Assembly (NCBI GenBank): GCA_013423325.1
Contig: BLJB01000231.1
Coordinates: 1 to 64,000, forward strand
From: Usnea hakonensis
Lineage: Eukaryota > Ascomycota > Lecanoromycetes > Lecanorales > Parmeliaceae
Direction: 5' to 3'
Length of the DNA: 64,000 nt
Shown here: positions 23,289-33,751 of the stretch, piece by piece
Layout of the letters: every line of letters starts with the position of its first letter
Numbering within the stretch: the stretch's first letter is position 1
The notes under the pieces: model-generated
Databases searched by the model: none
Seen by the model: the letters and a program-made list of their open reading frames with translations, nothing else
Told to the model about the DNA's origin: nothing
Program-made: the position numbers and the translations under genes

Positions 23289-24826
23289 ATGCCACGCGCC
23301 AAGGATACAAACTACATTCACAGGCGTTTCGGGAGTTAGATACAAGCATGTACAAGTCTAGCGCACATAACGAATCGAATGAAGCCATTCACGAACATTA
23401 TGCATTCCTCATTGCCCAGTCGACACATGTCAACTAATCCATCACCAACAAATCACTCTCTAAACATTGATCCCAGTCATAACAAAGCATACTTCAACCT
23501 CTCTACTTCTCGCGAACTCCAATGCAGCCCAACCTAACTTACCCCATCTCCCCACCCCATCCCCCCCCAAAACATCAACCGCAAGCCCCAAACCCAATTC
23601 CCCCTCCCCCCCCCACTCCTCATCTCCAATCCCCCTCCCCCCCATTCACCGCCGTCCACCAAAACCACACCCTCGCTCGCTCATAGCACACAACCCCTCT
23701 CCCATTTCATACTATCGAACCCAGCTCTGCATGCCCCTTACTTACAAAAGCCGAGATGATTTACGCACACTTACTGCCTGAGGGAGGGAAGGGGCTGCTA
23801 CTGCTACTGGACTGGAGGTACGTGGTAGGCGATCTGGATGGTGGTGTGAGGTTGGAGATTGGGAGGAAGAGGGGAGGAAGAGAGAGGGGGGGAAGGGGAT
23901 AGAAGGGGGGGTTGAGCGGGAAAGGAGGGAAAGGTTTTTGCCCGTAGAACACAGGATTTCATAACGAAACGAGATGAGCTCAATCACTTTCCAGACAATC
24001 AAGTACTCGTACCAACTGTGTAAAAAACATACGGTTTCCGACTGATAGCCACGTAAGATGCGACCCGCTCCTGTCCCGACCCATTGAGATCCTGTTCCTT
24101 CCAATAAGCAATAAGAAATTCTATATAAACCCCCTATCAAGCAAGCATACTGATCCATCCAGCTAAGAAGACTGCAATTCTCTCCCTCGCTAGCAGGTAA
24201 GAGAACTGGGTATCTGGCGAGGAGGTTTATGGCTTGGGTTGGATGAGGAGAGGAAGGTGTGCGTGGGGTTCTTGGTGATCTAGGGAAAGTTGGTCTTGAT
24301 ATACTCTGGGACGAGATCCGCGATAGGATTGTCTGTGTAATTACTACCGCTACTAAGCTCCCTGCTCCACGCACACACGCGCGCAAACGCAACCGATCTC
24401 CAAAGAGATTACCCCCATATTGATAGATACCAACGCCCTCCTCACGAACGGGGTCTCGCTTCCGCTTCCTCTATGTAGCGCCGACGGCCTTAGAAGCACG
24501 ATAGATGTGTCGAGTAATGCAGTGTTTGATTGCCAGTGAACAAGAGATCCAGTAGATGTAGCATATTAAATGACATATGTACTCGTTATGTAATCTTCTA
24601 ATACGAGCTACACAAATATCTAAGTTTGAAAGCGAGAAAACACTCATGTTAGGCTCTCAACACAAAACTGAATATCGGATCTGATGTGTTCTCATTCTTA
24701 CTACTAGCCGTGTTTGTTTCTCATAGACCCAAGAGGACTGTCCTTGATCTTACTGTCACGGAATGTCAGGTTTCTGTGCTATCTCAATTACCCTCCCCAG
24801 ACTGTCACACAACATTTTCGCTAGTT
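23289..24826. other. intergenic between NLR1 and the LTR elements
   Basis: No supported gene. A C-rich plus-strand tract runs from about 23520 to 23660, and G-rich sequence follows at about 23775-23935. From about 24460 sequence is A/T-richer and leads into the retroelement. The last five bases (24822-24826, TAGTT) are the left target-site duplicate of the outer element. Confidence 0.4.
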
Positions 24827-24992
24827 TGTTGAAATCTTATGTGACTAGATGTGGATATTCAAGAGGCATTGATTGATTTCCAGAAACTCCCCTGGATCCT
24901 GTCCTACTTATTATACAATTTGGGTGGCTAGGCCGACCCCTGCTAAGAGAAGGCTAGAAATCCAATACAAGCGAAATTACCAATTTCCAACA
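24827..24992 (-). repeat. LTR of outer element (left copy)
   Basis: 166 bp, TG...CA ends, near-identical to 27458-27623 with mainly transition differences (for example ATGTGACTAGATGTGG versus ATATAACTAGATATAG). Confidence 0.9.
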
Positions 24993-25100
24993 CTCCCCTT
25001 TCCCAGCTTTCTTATAGCCAAATCAAGTTTACCAAATCCACCAAATCCAGTCACAAATGAAGCCATTTAAATCTAACTATATCTACTAAATCCAAATATC

Positions 25101-25223
25101 CGATAGGCTCCCCTAGCCGTTACCGATAAGCCCCCTATAGCTATCACCGAAGCAAGAGCAATTCCGATAGGCCTTATCTATATCCGGCCGTCACCGATAG
25201 GCTCCCCTAGCCGTCACCGATAG
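25101..25223. repeat. CCGATAGGC-type short repeats inside outer element
   Basis: The phrase CGATAGGCTCCCCTAGCCGT(T/C)AC occurs at about 25101 and again at about 25196, with partial copies between, and continues after the inner element at 26577. This is the local sequence into which the inner element inserted. Confidence 0.7.
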
Positions 25224-25376
25224 TGTTGGAAATGATGCACCACCTCCTTGGCAAATATATGCTTTGCGGCTATAGCATGAAACCAGGCAAGAAAGCATAA
25301 AAGAAACAGGTTATTTAGGTAGCTCTTCCCACATAGAAAATAGATCAATCCTACACTCCATAACCAAATTCCAACA
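25224..25376 (+). repeat. 5' LTR of inner element
   Basis: 153 bp, near-identical to 26424-26576. Differences are largely G-to-A and C-to-T in the right copy (GATGCACC versus AATATACT). It is followed at 25377 by GGTCATAACCCC, an imperfect match to the half-tRNA primer site seen in the outer element. Confidence 0.9.
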
Positions 25377-26423
25377 GGTCATAACCCCTCGTGCTTCTAC
25401 AATACAATAGTAGGATTCAGTCTTAACCGTACTTGACGGACAATTTCAGGCCCACAACGGCCCACAATCAGACCACAATATCTACCACTACCAAAGAGAA
25501 TACCCGGCAAATCGAACTTCTAAAACGGGACAATTTCTCGTCCTAGTTCGTTAATATTCGGGCTAAGCTCCGCACAAAGAAGCTCTAGAAGTACACACAA
25601 GAAGAGTACAAATCTGAGTTAGAAGAGGCGGCCACAATAGAGGAAGGCTAGCCGGAGAGGACTAGATCAAGAAGAGAAGAAAGGGCTATAAGAGAGTAGG
25701 AGGATAAGTACCAGAAAGCGGCCGATCTTATAACTCCCACAATAAGCCCCGGTATTTAATTAATACTATCGGAGGCCGATTTTAATAATGGCTTCCTTAT
25801 ACTTACCAAACTACGGATCGAACTACAGCCAGGAGGTAACTCAGAGTTCATGAGACTCTCGAAAGAGTACTACACACTACAGTTCAAATCGTTCAAATCG
25901 ATACAGGAATACCTGACCCGGATTAAAGTCCTCGAAGAAAAGATTGATAATACAAAGATTACCCTAGATTCGAATAATCGGACAGTGCTTTATCTCTCGA
26001 TATCCCTACCTCCCGAGTACCAATACCTCATTCAGATCTGGGCCACAATGCCCGTACCAATAACAGCTAAGAAGGCACGGCAAATGGTACTTAAGGCCAC
26101 TCGACAATACTCTTAGGCACGGCATAATAACTACGAAAGAGGGGCTTTCACCACAAGAGAAAGGGAAGAGAAGTGCAAGCACTATAATTCAAATAGATAT
26201 CCTAGTAATAAATACTATTTAGAATACCTAGATAAGGCTCTATAGTGGTTTAAGGATAAGATAAAAGCTGAGGCCGATAAGGACGGCAAGGTAGATAAGC
26301 AAGCAAGGAGATTTTAGGCCAAATTAGCCGTAGATAACGATAATAATAGGACTTATTTCAGTATATAGGAGGCTTATTATAATATACTACGGGGGTGGCT
26401 TTCGGTGCTACATCATGGGGGTA

Positions 26424-26576
26424 TATTGGAAATAATATACTACCTCCTTAGCAAATATATGCTTTGCGGCTATAGCATGAAACTAGGCAAGAAAGCATAA
26501 AAGAAACAGGTCATTTAGGTAGCTCTTCCCACATAGAAAATGGATCAATCCTACACTCCATAACCAAATTCCAACA
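26424..26576 (+). repeat. 3' LTR of inner element
   Basis: 153 bp. The first dinucleotide is TA instead of TG, a G-to-A change that would disable end processing. A GGGGG-containing tract directly precedes it and may be the remnant polypurine tract. Confidence 0.9.
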
Positions 26577-27442
26577 GATAGGCCCCTCTAGCCGTTACTA
26601 ATACTCTACTTTATAATCTCCTGAAAACTTTCTCTTTCGAGACCTCTTCTTAATATGCCACTTTTCTTGTAATTACTCCGGGGCCTTTTCTAGGTACAAC
26701 TTCTAACAGTCCTTCTCCTTATAAGGCTTCTTATACTTAGGGTATTCTAATTTATCTCGTACCTTCCGACTTAGAGTCCTTTAGTTTCGTAGAGCGGCAA
26801 ACGATTAATAGAGAGTCGAATCTAAAGCCGGAGTCCTATTTATAGTCCTTCTTTCTTCGTCTAAGAGCATGTTTCTCGCCTTATTAGCAGTTATCCTAGG
26901 GGTTACCTCCCAAATCTTCGTGAAAAACTAGTACTATTCCGGGAGAGATATGCCGAGGCAGAGGAGGGTACGCTTATCGTCGTCAAGAGTTATACCGGTA
27001 TTCCGAATTCGCTCTTCGAGAGTCTTGATTTGGGTAAGATAGGCTGTTATTAAATTAAATCCGTCATATCGAATCGTATAGTATTCCCGTATTAATCTTA
27101 TAAATTCGGCGTCACCCTTAGGGGCGTATAAGGCTACGAGTTGCTACCACATAATGAAGCCATTATCGAAAGCATTAGCTATAAGCTTCTTCTTTACGGG
27201 ACTACTTATCGTAGGGGTTATAATATCGGCTATATCTATCAACGAATTAAGCTATTTGGCTTATACTGGGCCTAACTTATCTAGATCCGGACCACTTTAT
27301 ATAAACTCCCAAAGCTTCTTTTTTCGTAATTCGGCCTTAATATCAATATACTATTCGGGGTAGTTATCGTCTATTAATTATAGAATAACGGACTTGAAAG
27401 AAGATGATTCAGTCATAATTAATTAATATAATCTAGGCGGAA

Positions 27443-27457
27443 CCCGGGCTCATAACC
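27443..27457 (-). other. primer-binding site matching initiator tRNA-Met anticodon arm
   Basis: Directly after the outer element's 5' LTR (minus strand) comes GGTTATGAGCCC. It is complementary to GGGCTCATAACC in the anticodon stem-loop of eukaryotic initiator tRNA-Met. This is the internal half-tRNA primer site used by copia and some fungal Ty1/copia elements, not the usual tRNA 3'-end site. Confidence 0.75.
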
Positions 27458-27623
27458 TGTTGAAATCTTATATAACTAGATATAGATATTCAAGAGGCAT
27501 TAATTAATTTCCAGAAACTCCCCTAGATCCTATCCTACTTATCATACAATTTGGGTGGCTAGGCCGACCCCTACCAAGAGAAGGCTAGGAATCCAACACA
27601 AGCGAAATTGCCAATTTCCAACA
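27458..27623 (-). repeat. LTR of outer element (right copy, 5' LTR in element sense)
   Basis: 166 bp, followed by the TAGTT duplicate at 27624-27628. Confidence 0.9.
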
Positions 27624-27996
27624 TAGTTCAGAGCGGTTGATAACAGAGCTACCTAAGGTAAACACGGTGTGTTTTCATACGTCTAGTGTCATTATAAATT
27701 ATGCATACATGCATAAGTTTGAACACCTCCTTCTCTTCTTCACTTCTGTCAATAACACTCGACTACAATGCAGCTCATAAGTCCTTCGACGATAAAACAT
27801 ATCGCTTTTCCATTATATATTGTTTCTCAAAGTGTCATGATCCTGGCTTTGGACTACTTCTTCACAACTCCATTAAATGACCATTGCGTCCAGCATTGGA
27901 CCTTGCTCCTGATCTTCTGCTTTTACAAACAATCGAACACTACGAGCCAAGACTTTGAACTTCTCAAACGAGTCGTGCAACTTCTGAACCGCTACC

Positions 27997-29980
27997 ATGA
28001 AGCTAGATGGATTGCCAGTTGAGCTTTTGAGGGACATATTCATCCTGGTAAGAAATCTCAGGTAGCTGTTGGCATAGCTAATGCGTTCAAGTTGCGAAAT
28101 GACGCTCCGTCCAATTTACTGCCGACCGCACAGGTTAACCGCCAGTTTTACATGATCCTGATTCCTCTCACCTATGAGTGTATTCGATTCGATATTTCTA
28201 GATATACTTTTACCTATGACCGATATTCAGCACTCCGGAAGTCTAGCATAGCACCTCTCGATACCCTCGTCGCACGGTTCTCTACAAGCCCCTCAGTCCG
28301 TACCTTCGTTAGACAAATCCGTGTCTTCAAGCGCGATGTGGAAAATCCAGACGCTCTAGACCTGTTGCTGAGCTTAATACCCGAGTTTAGTCAGCTGATA
28401 TCCCTTACATGGGACGATGATTGCGAAATCCCAACGACCGTGCTCAACACTTTCAGTCAGCACTGGCCAAGAGCTCAGCTCCACATGCGTACAATGTCCC
28501 CTGCCGGTAAGATCAGTACGGACTGGCAAATATTCAGACAGGCACCCAATATGCTTCGGTCTCTCCAGATTCGTATGCCCAGCATGTCAGTCTGGGAAAA
28601 TGGATCTGTATATCCTGAAGCCAAGTTAAAGCTTCTCCGGGTTCTCAACAGCTGCCCGGGTCTTCAGTGCCTTTCCACGTATGATACCCAGGATTTCTCC
28701 AGGGGTCTCCAAAATTGCCCAGCAGGAACATGGGATAAAGTCAAGTTTGGAGGCCCTTTACCTCAATTATCGGAGCTTTCAGTCACAGACAGAACTTTCT
28801 CAGTTAGTGATCTGTTGCAATGGGGAAGTGAGGATGGTTGGATAAAACTCAAAAAAATCACCCTCTGGGAGAGCAGTCTCTTATCCGGACTTCGTGGCTG
28901 TGAGCACTCCCTCCGATCAATACAGCTCCTTGATACACAGGAAGGATACCAGGACGATCTGGTGGAGATATGGTCGCGCACACGGAGACTCACCGAGCTG
29001 AAGATCAACACCCATCGCTCAGAATATCTGATCTCAACCTTGGCAGCCTGGGGAGCTTCGTTAATGACGCTGGCCGTACGTCTTCCTATGGGCCATCCAC
29101 CGCAGATTGAGACAGCTCCGCTCGACTTTCTAGAAGTTATCCAGAGACACTGTCCACTAGTTGTCAATCTAGCCTTGGATATCTGTTTTGCTTACATGGT
29201 AAGTCTTCATGGGCGCACATCTTTTTATATGATATTAACGAGACAAAATCAAAGTTCAATTCCGAGTTGAGAGGCTACATTTCAATCTTGAGCCAGATGC
29301 CTCAGTTGATAGAATTGACAATTCAAACTGGGGCTCCGTCCAGCCTGGAAGAGATCGAACACATCTTTCGCCAAATCGCCAAACGCGGTGGCAGTAAACA
29401 GAGGTTGAACACTCTCACACTGCACGAATCTCGTGAAGCCTGTGAGTGGGAGAATCCCTGGGGTGATATTAGAGACCCTAGCCGAGTATACCAAGCAACT
29501 CGGAAGACAAACTTTGGAGTCCAAGAAGGCGCCCGACGGTCCGCACATTGGCCCAAAAAGCCAGCACTGGAAGTCCATGCGAGACAGATCCAAGGGCCCC
29601 CTCCCGTACGCACAGCCAAAAAACCACTGGTTGAGGAAGACGATTTGCTAGCGGAGAAAACCACCGAAGACCATCTAGACGCAATACCGCCCGCCGTCCT
29701 ATCTCAGCTAGTCGAAGCCAGTGAAAGCCATCTAACCAGTCCATCTTCAGACCGCCAAGACCACAGCTACTCGACCCAAACGGGTGGCTGGAACGACAAG
29801 CTGGCAGAGTACGAAGCGAAATGGAAGGAAGGCGGCGGACTCTTACCGCTATTGAAATCGCAGTTGCAGAAGCGGAAGGAGCGGGGGTGGAAGCTGTGGG
29901 ACATGCCCTTGATAGAACCGGAAGTTGGGCGAGAGGGGTTTCTCTACGATCGGATCATGAAGGCTGGGGCAGATAACTGA
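27997..29980 (+). CDS. F-box protein with leucine-rich-like C-terminus
   Basis: Three exons, 27997-28047, 28092-29198 and 29255-29980, give 627 aa. The introns are 44 nt (GTAAGA, branch GCTAATG) and 56 nt (GTAAGT...CAAAG), both phase 0. The very N-terminus is an F-box: LDGLPVELLRDIFIL across the first junction, then NLLPTAQVNRQFYMILIPLTYE. Loosely repeated Leu-rich segments follow (LRSLQIRMPSM, LKLLRVLNSCPGL, LPQLSELSVTD, LIELTIQTG), as in many fungal F-box proteins that choose substrates for SCF ubiquitin ligases. The last 170 residues are charged and disordered. The gene starts only about 370 bp from the retroelement. F-box genes are common in expanded accessory regions; a link to the NLRs is not shown. 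Confidence 0.8.
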
Positions 29981-30961
29981 GTGATAGGAGCTTTGCTGGA
30001 GTTCTTAGCTGGTACCAGATAGGATTCTTCGCCAAACCCCCAAAAAAGCCCTGAAAAATTCAGCACATTCCACTCCTTCCACTCACCCTTCATTCCCCAT
30101 CATCGAAAGCTACGCTACAGAACCCCTCCATCCCCCAAACCCCCCTCGCCACAGTATGACCATAACTTACCAATTCCCTAACCCACATAATCCTATCACC
30201 CATCCCACCTCCATGACCCCAGCCCCAGATCCGCAACACCACCATCCACTCAAAGATTCAAAAACACAAACAGAGCCAACGCAGGACACAGTACCAAAAC
30301 AAGTCCATAAACACTTCTCCCTGCACTACACTACATTCAATCTATCCATTCATCGCAAGCTTTCCCACCTCCCTCTGCACCTATCTATATAGATAGATAG
30401 ATAGAGAGATAGATATAGCTATAAGTTTATATCAAAGAAATAGATTATAGTAAGGAGTAGGAATCTTCTTCGCGCGTGGTGATGGGCTTGGATGGGCTTG
30501 CTGGAGGGGTAGATGGTGATTGTTAAAGAGGGATGGATATGAGATAAGTGATAAGTTAGGTAGTGTTATAGATACGCACACTGGGCGTCGGATTTGATAG
30601 GTCTGCGTGGTTTGGACGGGGGGAGGGGGGGAGGTGAAGGATTGATCCCTCTTTCTCCAATTTTTCCCTACGTGGTCGAAAGAATCCTCCACTCAACAGG
30701 GTACATTAGCCAAGCCATACCAAGCCAAGCCAAGCCAATTGCTTCGGCAAGAAAGACATCCCGGACTCACGAATCCTGCCTGAGCTTTGGCTCAGATGCA
30801 GATATAGTCAATTTCTAGAACCCAGCACCAAAACAGTATGCTAAGCAACCATCCATGCTGAGAACATACATAGTCAGCGACCTTCTACGAACGCGAGAGC
30901 GAATAGATACTGAGACTAGAAAAATACTTTTGTGTTGCTCACGGTCTCGGCGGACGCGTCA
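29981..30961. other. intergenic with GATA/TAGA microsatellite
   Basis: No supported gene. A short TAGA/GATA repeat with a palindromic start (TATCTATATAGATAGATAG) lies at about 30380-30415. C-rich sequence precedes it (30035-30260), and GCCAAGCCAAGCCAA repeats are at about 30712-30738. Confidence 0.5.
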
Positions 30962-31195
30962 TTAAGTAGCCACTCGAGGAGTGCCGTTGAGGGGGATTGA
31001 GTGATATACGGTTAGTCTTGAAGGGTCTATCGATTTGTGGTTGTTAAAGGTAGTAGTTTGCGTGATGGCTAGCGGGATATATGCTAGGATATTTAGTAGC
31101 TTTTCCTTAGTACTCAACACGTCGAAAGAGCTTACAGATCCTGTTAATTTTAATTGTAATAATGCTTTTGAAAATGGGGGTACTTCCGCACACAA
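30962..31195 (-). pseudogene. NB-ARC fragment of a decayed NLR
   Basis: The minus-strand peptide contains SFDVLSTKEKLLNILAYIPLAITQTTTF, covering the ARC/GLPL region of fungal NB-ARC domains (compare IPLAITQASAY in NLR1). No P-loop or kinase-2 is found upstream in frame, and no repeat domain follows. It is an isolated relic, probably of another NLR copy. Confidence 0.6.
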
Positions 31196-31633
31196 GGCTA
31201 GATCCTGACCTACGGGTCTATAGCTCTTGTTCTAACGAGTAATATTTTCTGAGAATGTAAGATAGTTGGAAGGGATTCGGTTCGAGGTTTCTGAATTTGT
31301 GGAATAGGAGTAGGTGGGATATCCGAGTCGGCCGAAGAGAAAAGGAGATCTGTAGTATTAGTAATGTTTATGATTATTAGCTGATAACTGTCCTCATTAT
31401 CCAGCCACTAGAAGACCACTTCATAATCAGTGTTAGGATTGTCGCATGCAGGAAGCTGTAATCTACGTGCAATGTGGTAATAGGCATATATAAAGGTAGC
31501 AGAGCTGGTTGTATGCACACATTATGAACGTACGATATGATGAGCTAGATCGAACAACTCATCCGCTACCTCTTTCAAGAAGTCAGTCCAGCTTATCAAA
31601 CACTCCAACAGTACAAAGAAATCTTCCAGCCCG

Positions 31634-32090
31634 TCAGCAAGAGACCCGTAATATAGCTTCAAGAGATTCGCAAATGTCTTCCTCCAACACGAAATAGTGA
31701 GTCCAGAACTCGATTATGGGTCCCTGTGCACGAGTACATATAGAAAAGGCAAGAGGTATCTTCCCGCCCTTAGGATTTATACTACGTTCGGAAATGAGAA
31801 ACACGCCTTTGAAAAGACCGATGAGCTGTTTTTGGAGATCAATCAAGCAGCTTCCAGACACAGCAGCTTGATACAGGGTCTTTCCCGTAGCGTATACTTT
31901 GCCTTCAATCACTAGGACAGGAGATCGAACGTTTGCGTAGGATCGGAGCAAAGTTTGTCCTCGCGCTGCAAGAATTGTAGGAGATGGTCGGCCTTATATT
32001 TGCTGAGCCCACCTTTTATCAGTGCGCCCGCTACCGTGGAGTGACGAAGGCCGATAGTAAAGTCCAGACGAGGACTCTTGCCGACATTCG
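31634..32090 (-). pseudogene. decayed DUF7924-like fungal protein
   Basis: Two frames on the minus strand together give the hallmark order of an uncharacterised fungal family I recall as DUF7924. First comes RLDFTIGLRHS, then ADHLLQFLQREDKLCSDP, then (after a frame change) PVLVIEGKVYATGKTLYQAAVSGS, IPLAFSICT and GPIIEFWTHY. Stops and the frameshift show it is not functional. The family name is from memory; the loss of frame is seen directly. Confidence 0.5.
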
Positions 32091-32189
32091 AGGTACATTC
32101 CCAGATAGTGTTCGTCGCCGTACAGACAATCGATAGTTGCGATGTGATTACCCTGATATCGTTAGAGAAGCAAGTCGATGGAAAAGCCC

Positions 32190-33060
32190 TTGATGGTCAT
32201 TTAGAAGGGATTATTGTTACTACCGTCCGGTTTGTGTACATATGCGCCGGGTTCCTTATAGCAATCTGGAGAATCGGCGAAGAATCTCGATTCCTGCGCG
32301 ACTTGATGTTTGTAGGCAAACAGGGAGTGGTCGTCGGAATATTTGATGATTTCCTCCTGGAGTCTCCGGAAGGCGCGCTCTTTACCTTGTCCGTACAGTA
32401 TGTTGTATCGGCATGTTCACGCCGAATAAGCCCAATAAGCAGTATGCAGTATATTCGGGAACCGTGGTCTCTCTTGCTGAGAGCTAAGACATACGTTGAT
32501 TGATACTGGCCCGGCTTATACTATCATACTGCATCAAGAAATTACGGTCGATCTTGGTCCGGCTTGTGAGTACAGACTGTAAACTTCCTTTGTCTCCCAC
32601 CACTTCCTAATCCTTATCAAAGAACATCGTCCTCTTCGGCGCTACCAGCTCCTGAAGAGTCCAACCGCGAGTAAGCCATCTGCTTCTGGTGAATTTAGCG
32701 ATACCTTTGGACGAATAGGTATCCAAAGCAAACCTCGGCATTCTTGTACCATTGATACATAGAGTTTATAGACGTGGACACCTCAGCGGGATCATTCTTG
32801 TTGATACATACCGTGTCCAGCCATACGTACTTGACCTATTCCTTATCATATTCAAGAACATTTTTACAAGCTCCCGTACCCTTCACAGCGCTGTTAGCTT
32901 TCTCCCATGCGTGGGGTTTATTCAAACTTTTCCTGAACTCAGGCATATGATCGTATATAACCTCTTGATCTCCCCATGAGTAGGAGATAATGAACATATG
33001 AAGGCATCCGCTATAATTCCTAGGTCCGATTAATACTCCAAGTGCCACGATGCAGGAGTT
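32190..33060 (-). pseudogene. HET-domain pseudogene
   Basis: The minus-strand pieces, in order, match the heterokaryon-incompatibility domain (PF06985): IISYSWGDQEV, VKYVWLDTVCINKNDPAEVS, INSMYQWYKNAEVCFGYL, RWLTRGWTLQELVAPKRTMFF, VVGDKGSL and YGQGKERAFRRLQEEIIKYS. At least two in-frame stops (after EYDKE and within FDKD-stop-EVVGD) and frame changes break it. HET proteins execute fungal incompatibility cell death, so a dead copy beside NLR genes fits an old allorecognition locus. Confidence 0.78.
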
Positions 33061-33751
33061 CTGTTGAAGTATCTACCTCCTTACTCTGAATCCTATGTTG
33101 TATCGAGACCTCGTTTTCAGTCCTAAAGGCGTGGATGAAGAGACACCAAGATATATTGCTATACTATACTTCAATGAAAGGAGGTACAGCGACTTCCTAG
33201 ACCTAGCTATCTATTCGCAGAAGGGGAGATATGACGCGGGAAACCTCTTTCAAAAGAATAGGATATACTATAGGAGTTCAGATGAGATGGACGCCGCTGA
33301 CGACTTAGAAGAATGATTCTATAAATTCATGAGGTTTCAGCTATGGGATAGCTATGTAGTCTTCGTCGCCCTCGTATACAGTCTCATCTAGATCCCATTC
33401 GCCCTCAGACTCCCCCTCCTGCTACTATCAATGACCGTAGCTCTCATCCTCGATGGACTCTAGAACAGGCCTTGATGTAAGGGCCAGGAGCTAGCTAGAA
33501 GGATCTAAGCTAGTTTCTCGTGGTTCTAGCGTATATGGCGAGATGAGCAAAGGCGTCCTGTGGCAATAGGAGCAGAGGCGTTATGTGGCAAGCAATACCA
33601 TCAAAGGCGTCATATTCTTAAAATCACAATGCGAAGTGAAATCACGAGCGAAATGGGGCTCTATTAGGGTCGTTTTTGGAATATGGCTATGAAGAAAGTG
33701 CTACCTAAATACCCCTGTGCCAAGACCACTAACCATGTGACATCCATGTGT
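33061..33751. other. spacer between HET pseudogene and NLR2
   Basis: No supported gene. A plus-strand open frame at 33095-33316 has no domain and may be antisense to upstream HET-gene remnants. The rest is AT-rich with dispersed stops. Confidence 0.35.

Larger units (their letters stand above)
25224..26576 (+). mobile_element. inner gag-only copia-type LTR retroelement
   Basis: 153-bp LTRs (25224-25376 and 26424-26576) start TGTTGGAAAT (TATTGGAAAT in the right copy) and end ATTCCAACA. The flanking target duplication GATAG is perfect (25219-25223 and 26577-26581). The internal 1,047 bp hold a decayed gag. An open stretch at 25850-26116 reads FKSIQEYLTRIKVLEEKI and ITAKKARQMVLKATRQYS, typical of copia gag (UBN2-like). 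A degenerate CCHC knuckle (CKHYNSNRYPSNKYY, second and last Cys read as Tyr) lies downstream. No pol is present. It depends on another element for movement. Confidence 0.88.
24827..27623 (-). mobile_element. outer gag-only copia-type LTR retroelement, interrupted
   Basis: Two 166-bp direct repeats (24827-24992 and 27458-27623) begin TGTTGAAAT and end ATTTCCAACA. They are flanked by the perfect 5-bp target duplication TAGTT (24822-24826 and 27624-27628). Read on the minus strand, the 5' LTR is followed by a primer-binding site and then a gag-like frame with many stops (recognisable AEFIRLIREYYTIRYDGF, LGISLPE, ITANKARNMLL). No integrase, reverse transcriptase or RNase H is present, so it is non-autonomous. 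A second element sits inside it at 25224-26576. Stops and LTR differences are mostly C/T and G/A changes. Confidence 0.85.

Noticed and set aside
23460..24392. Minus- and plus-strand open frames after NLR1
   Set aside because: They coincide with C- and G-rich tracts, overlap each other and show no domains or splice structure.
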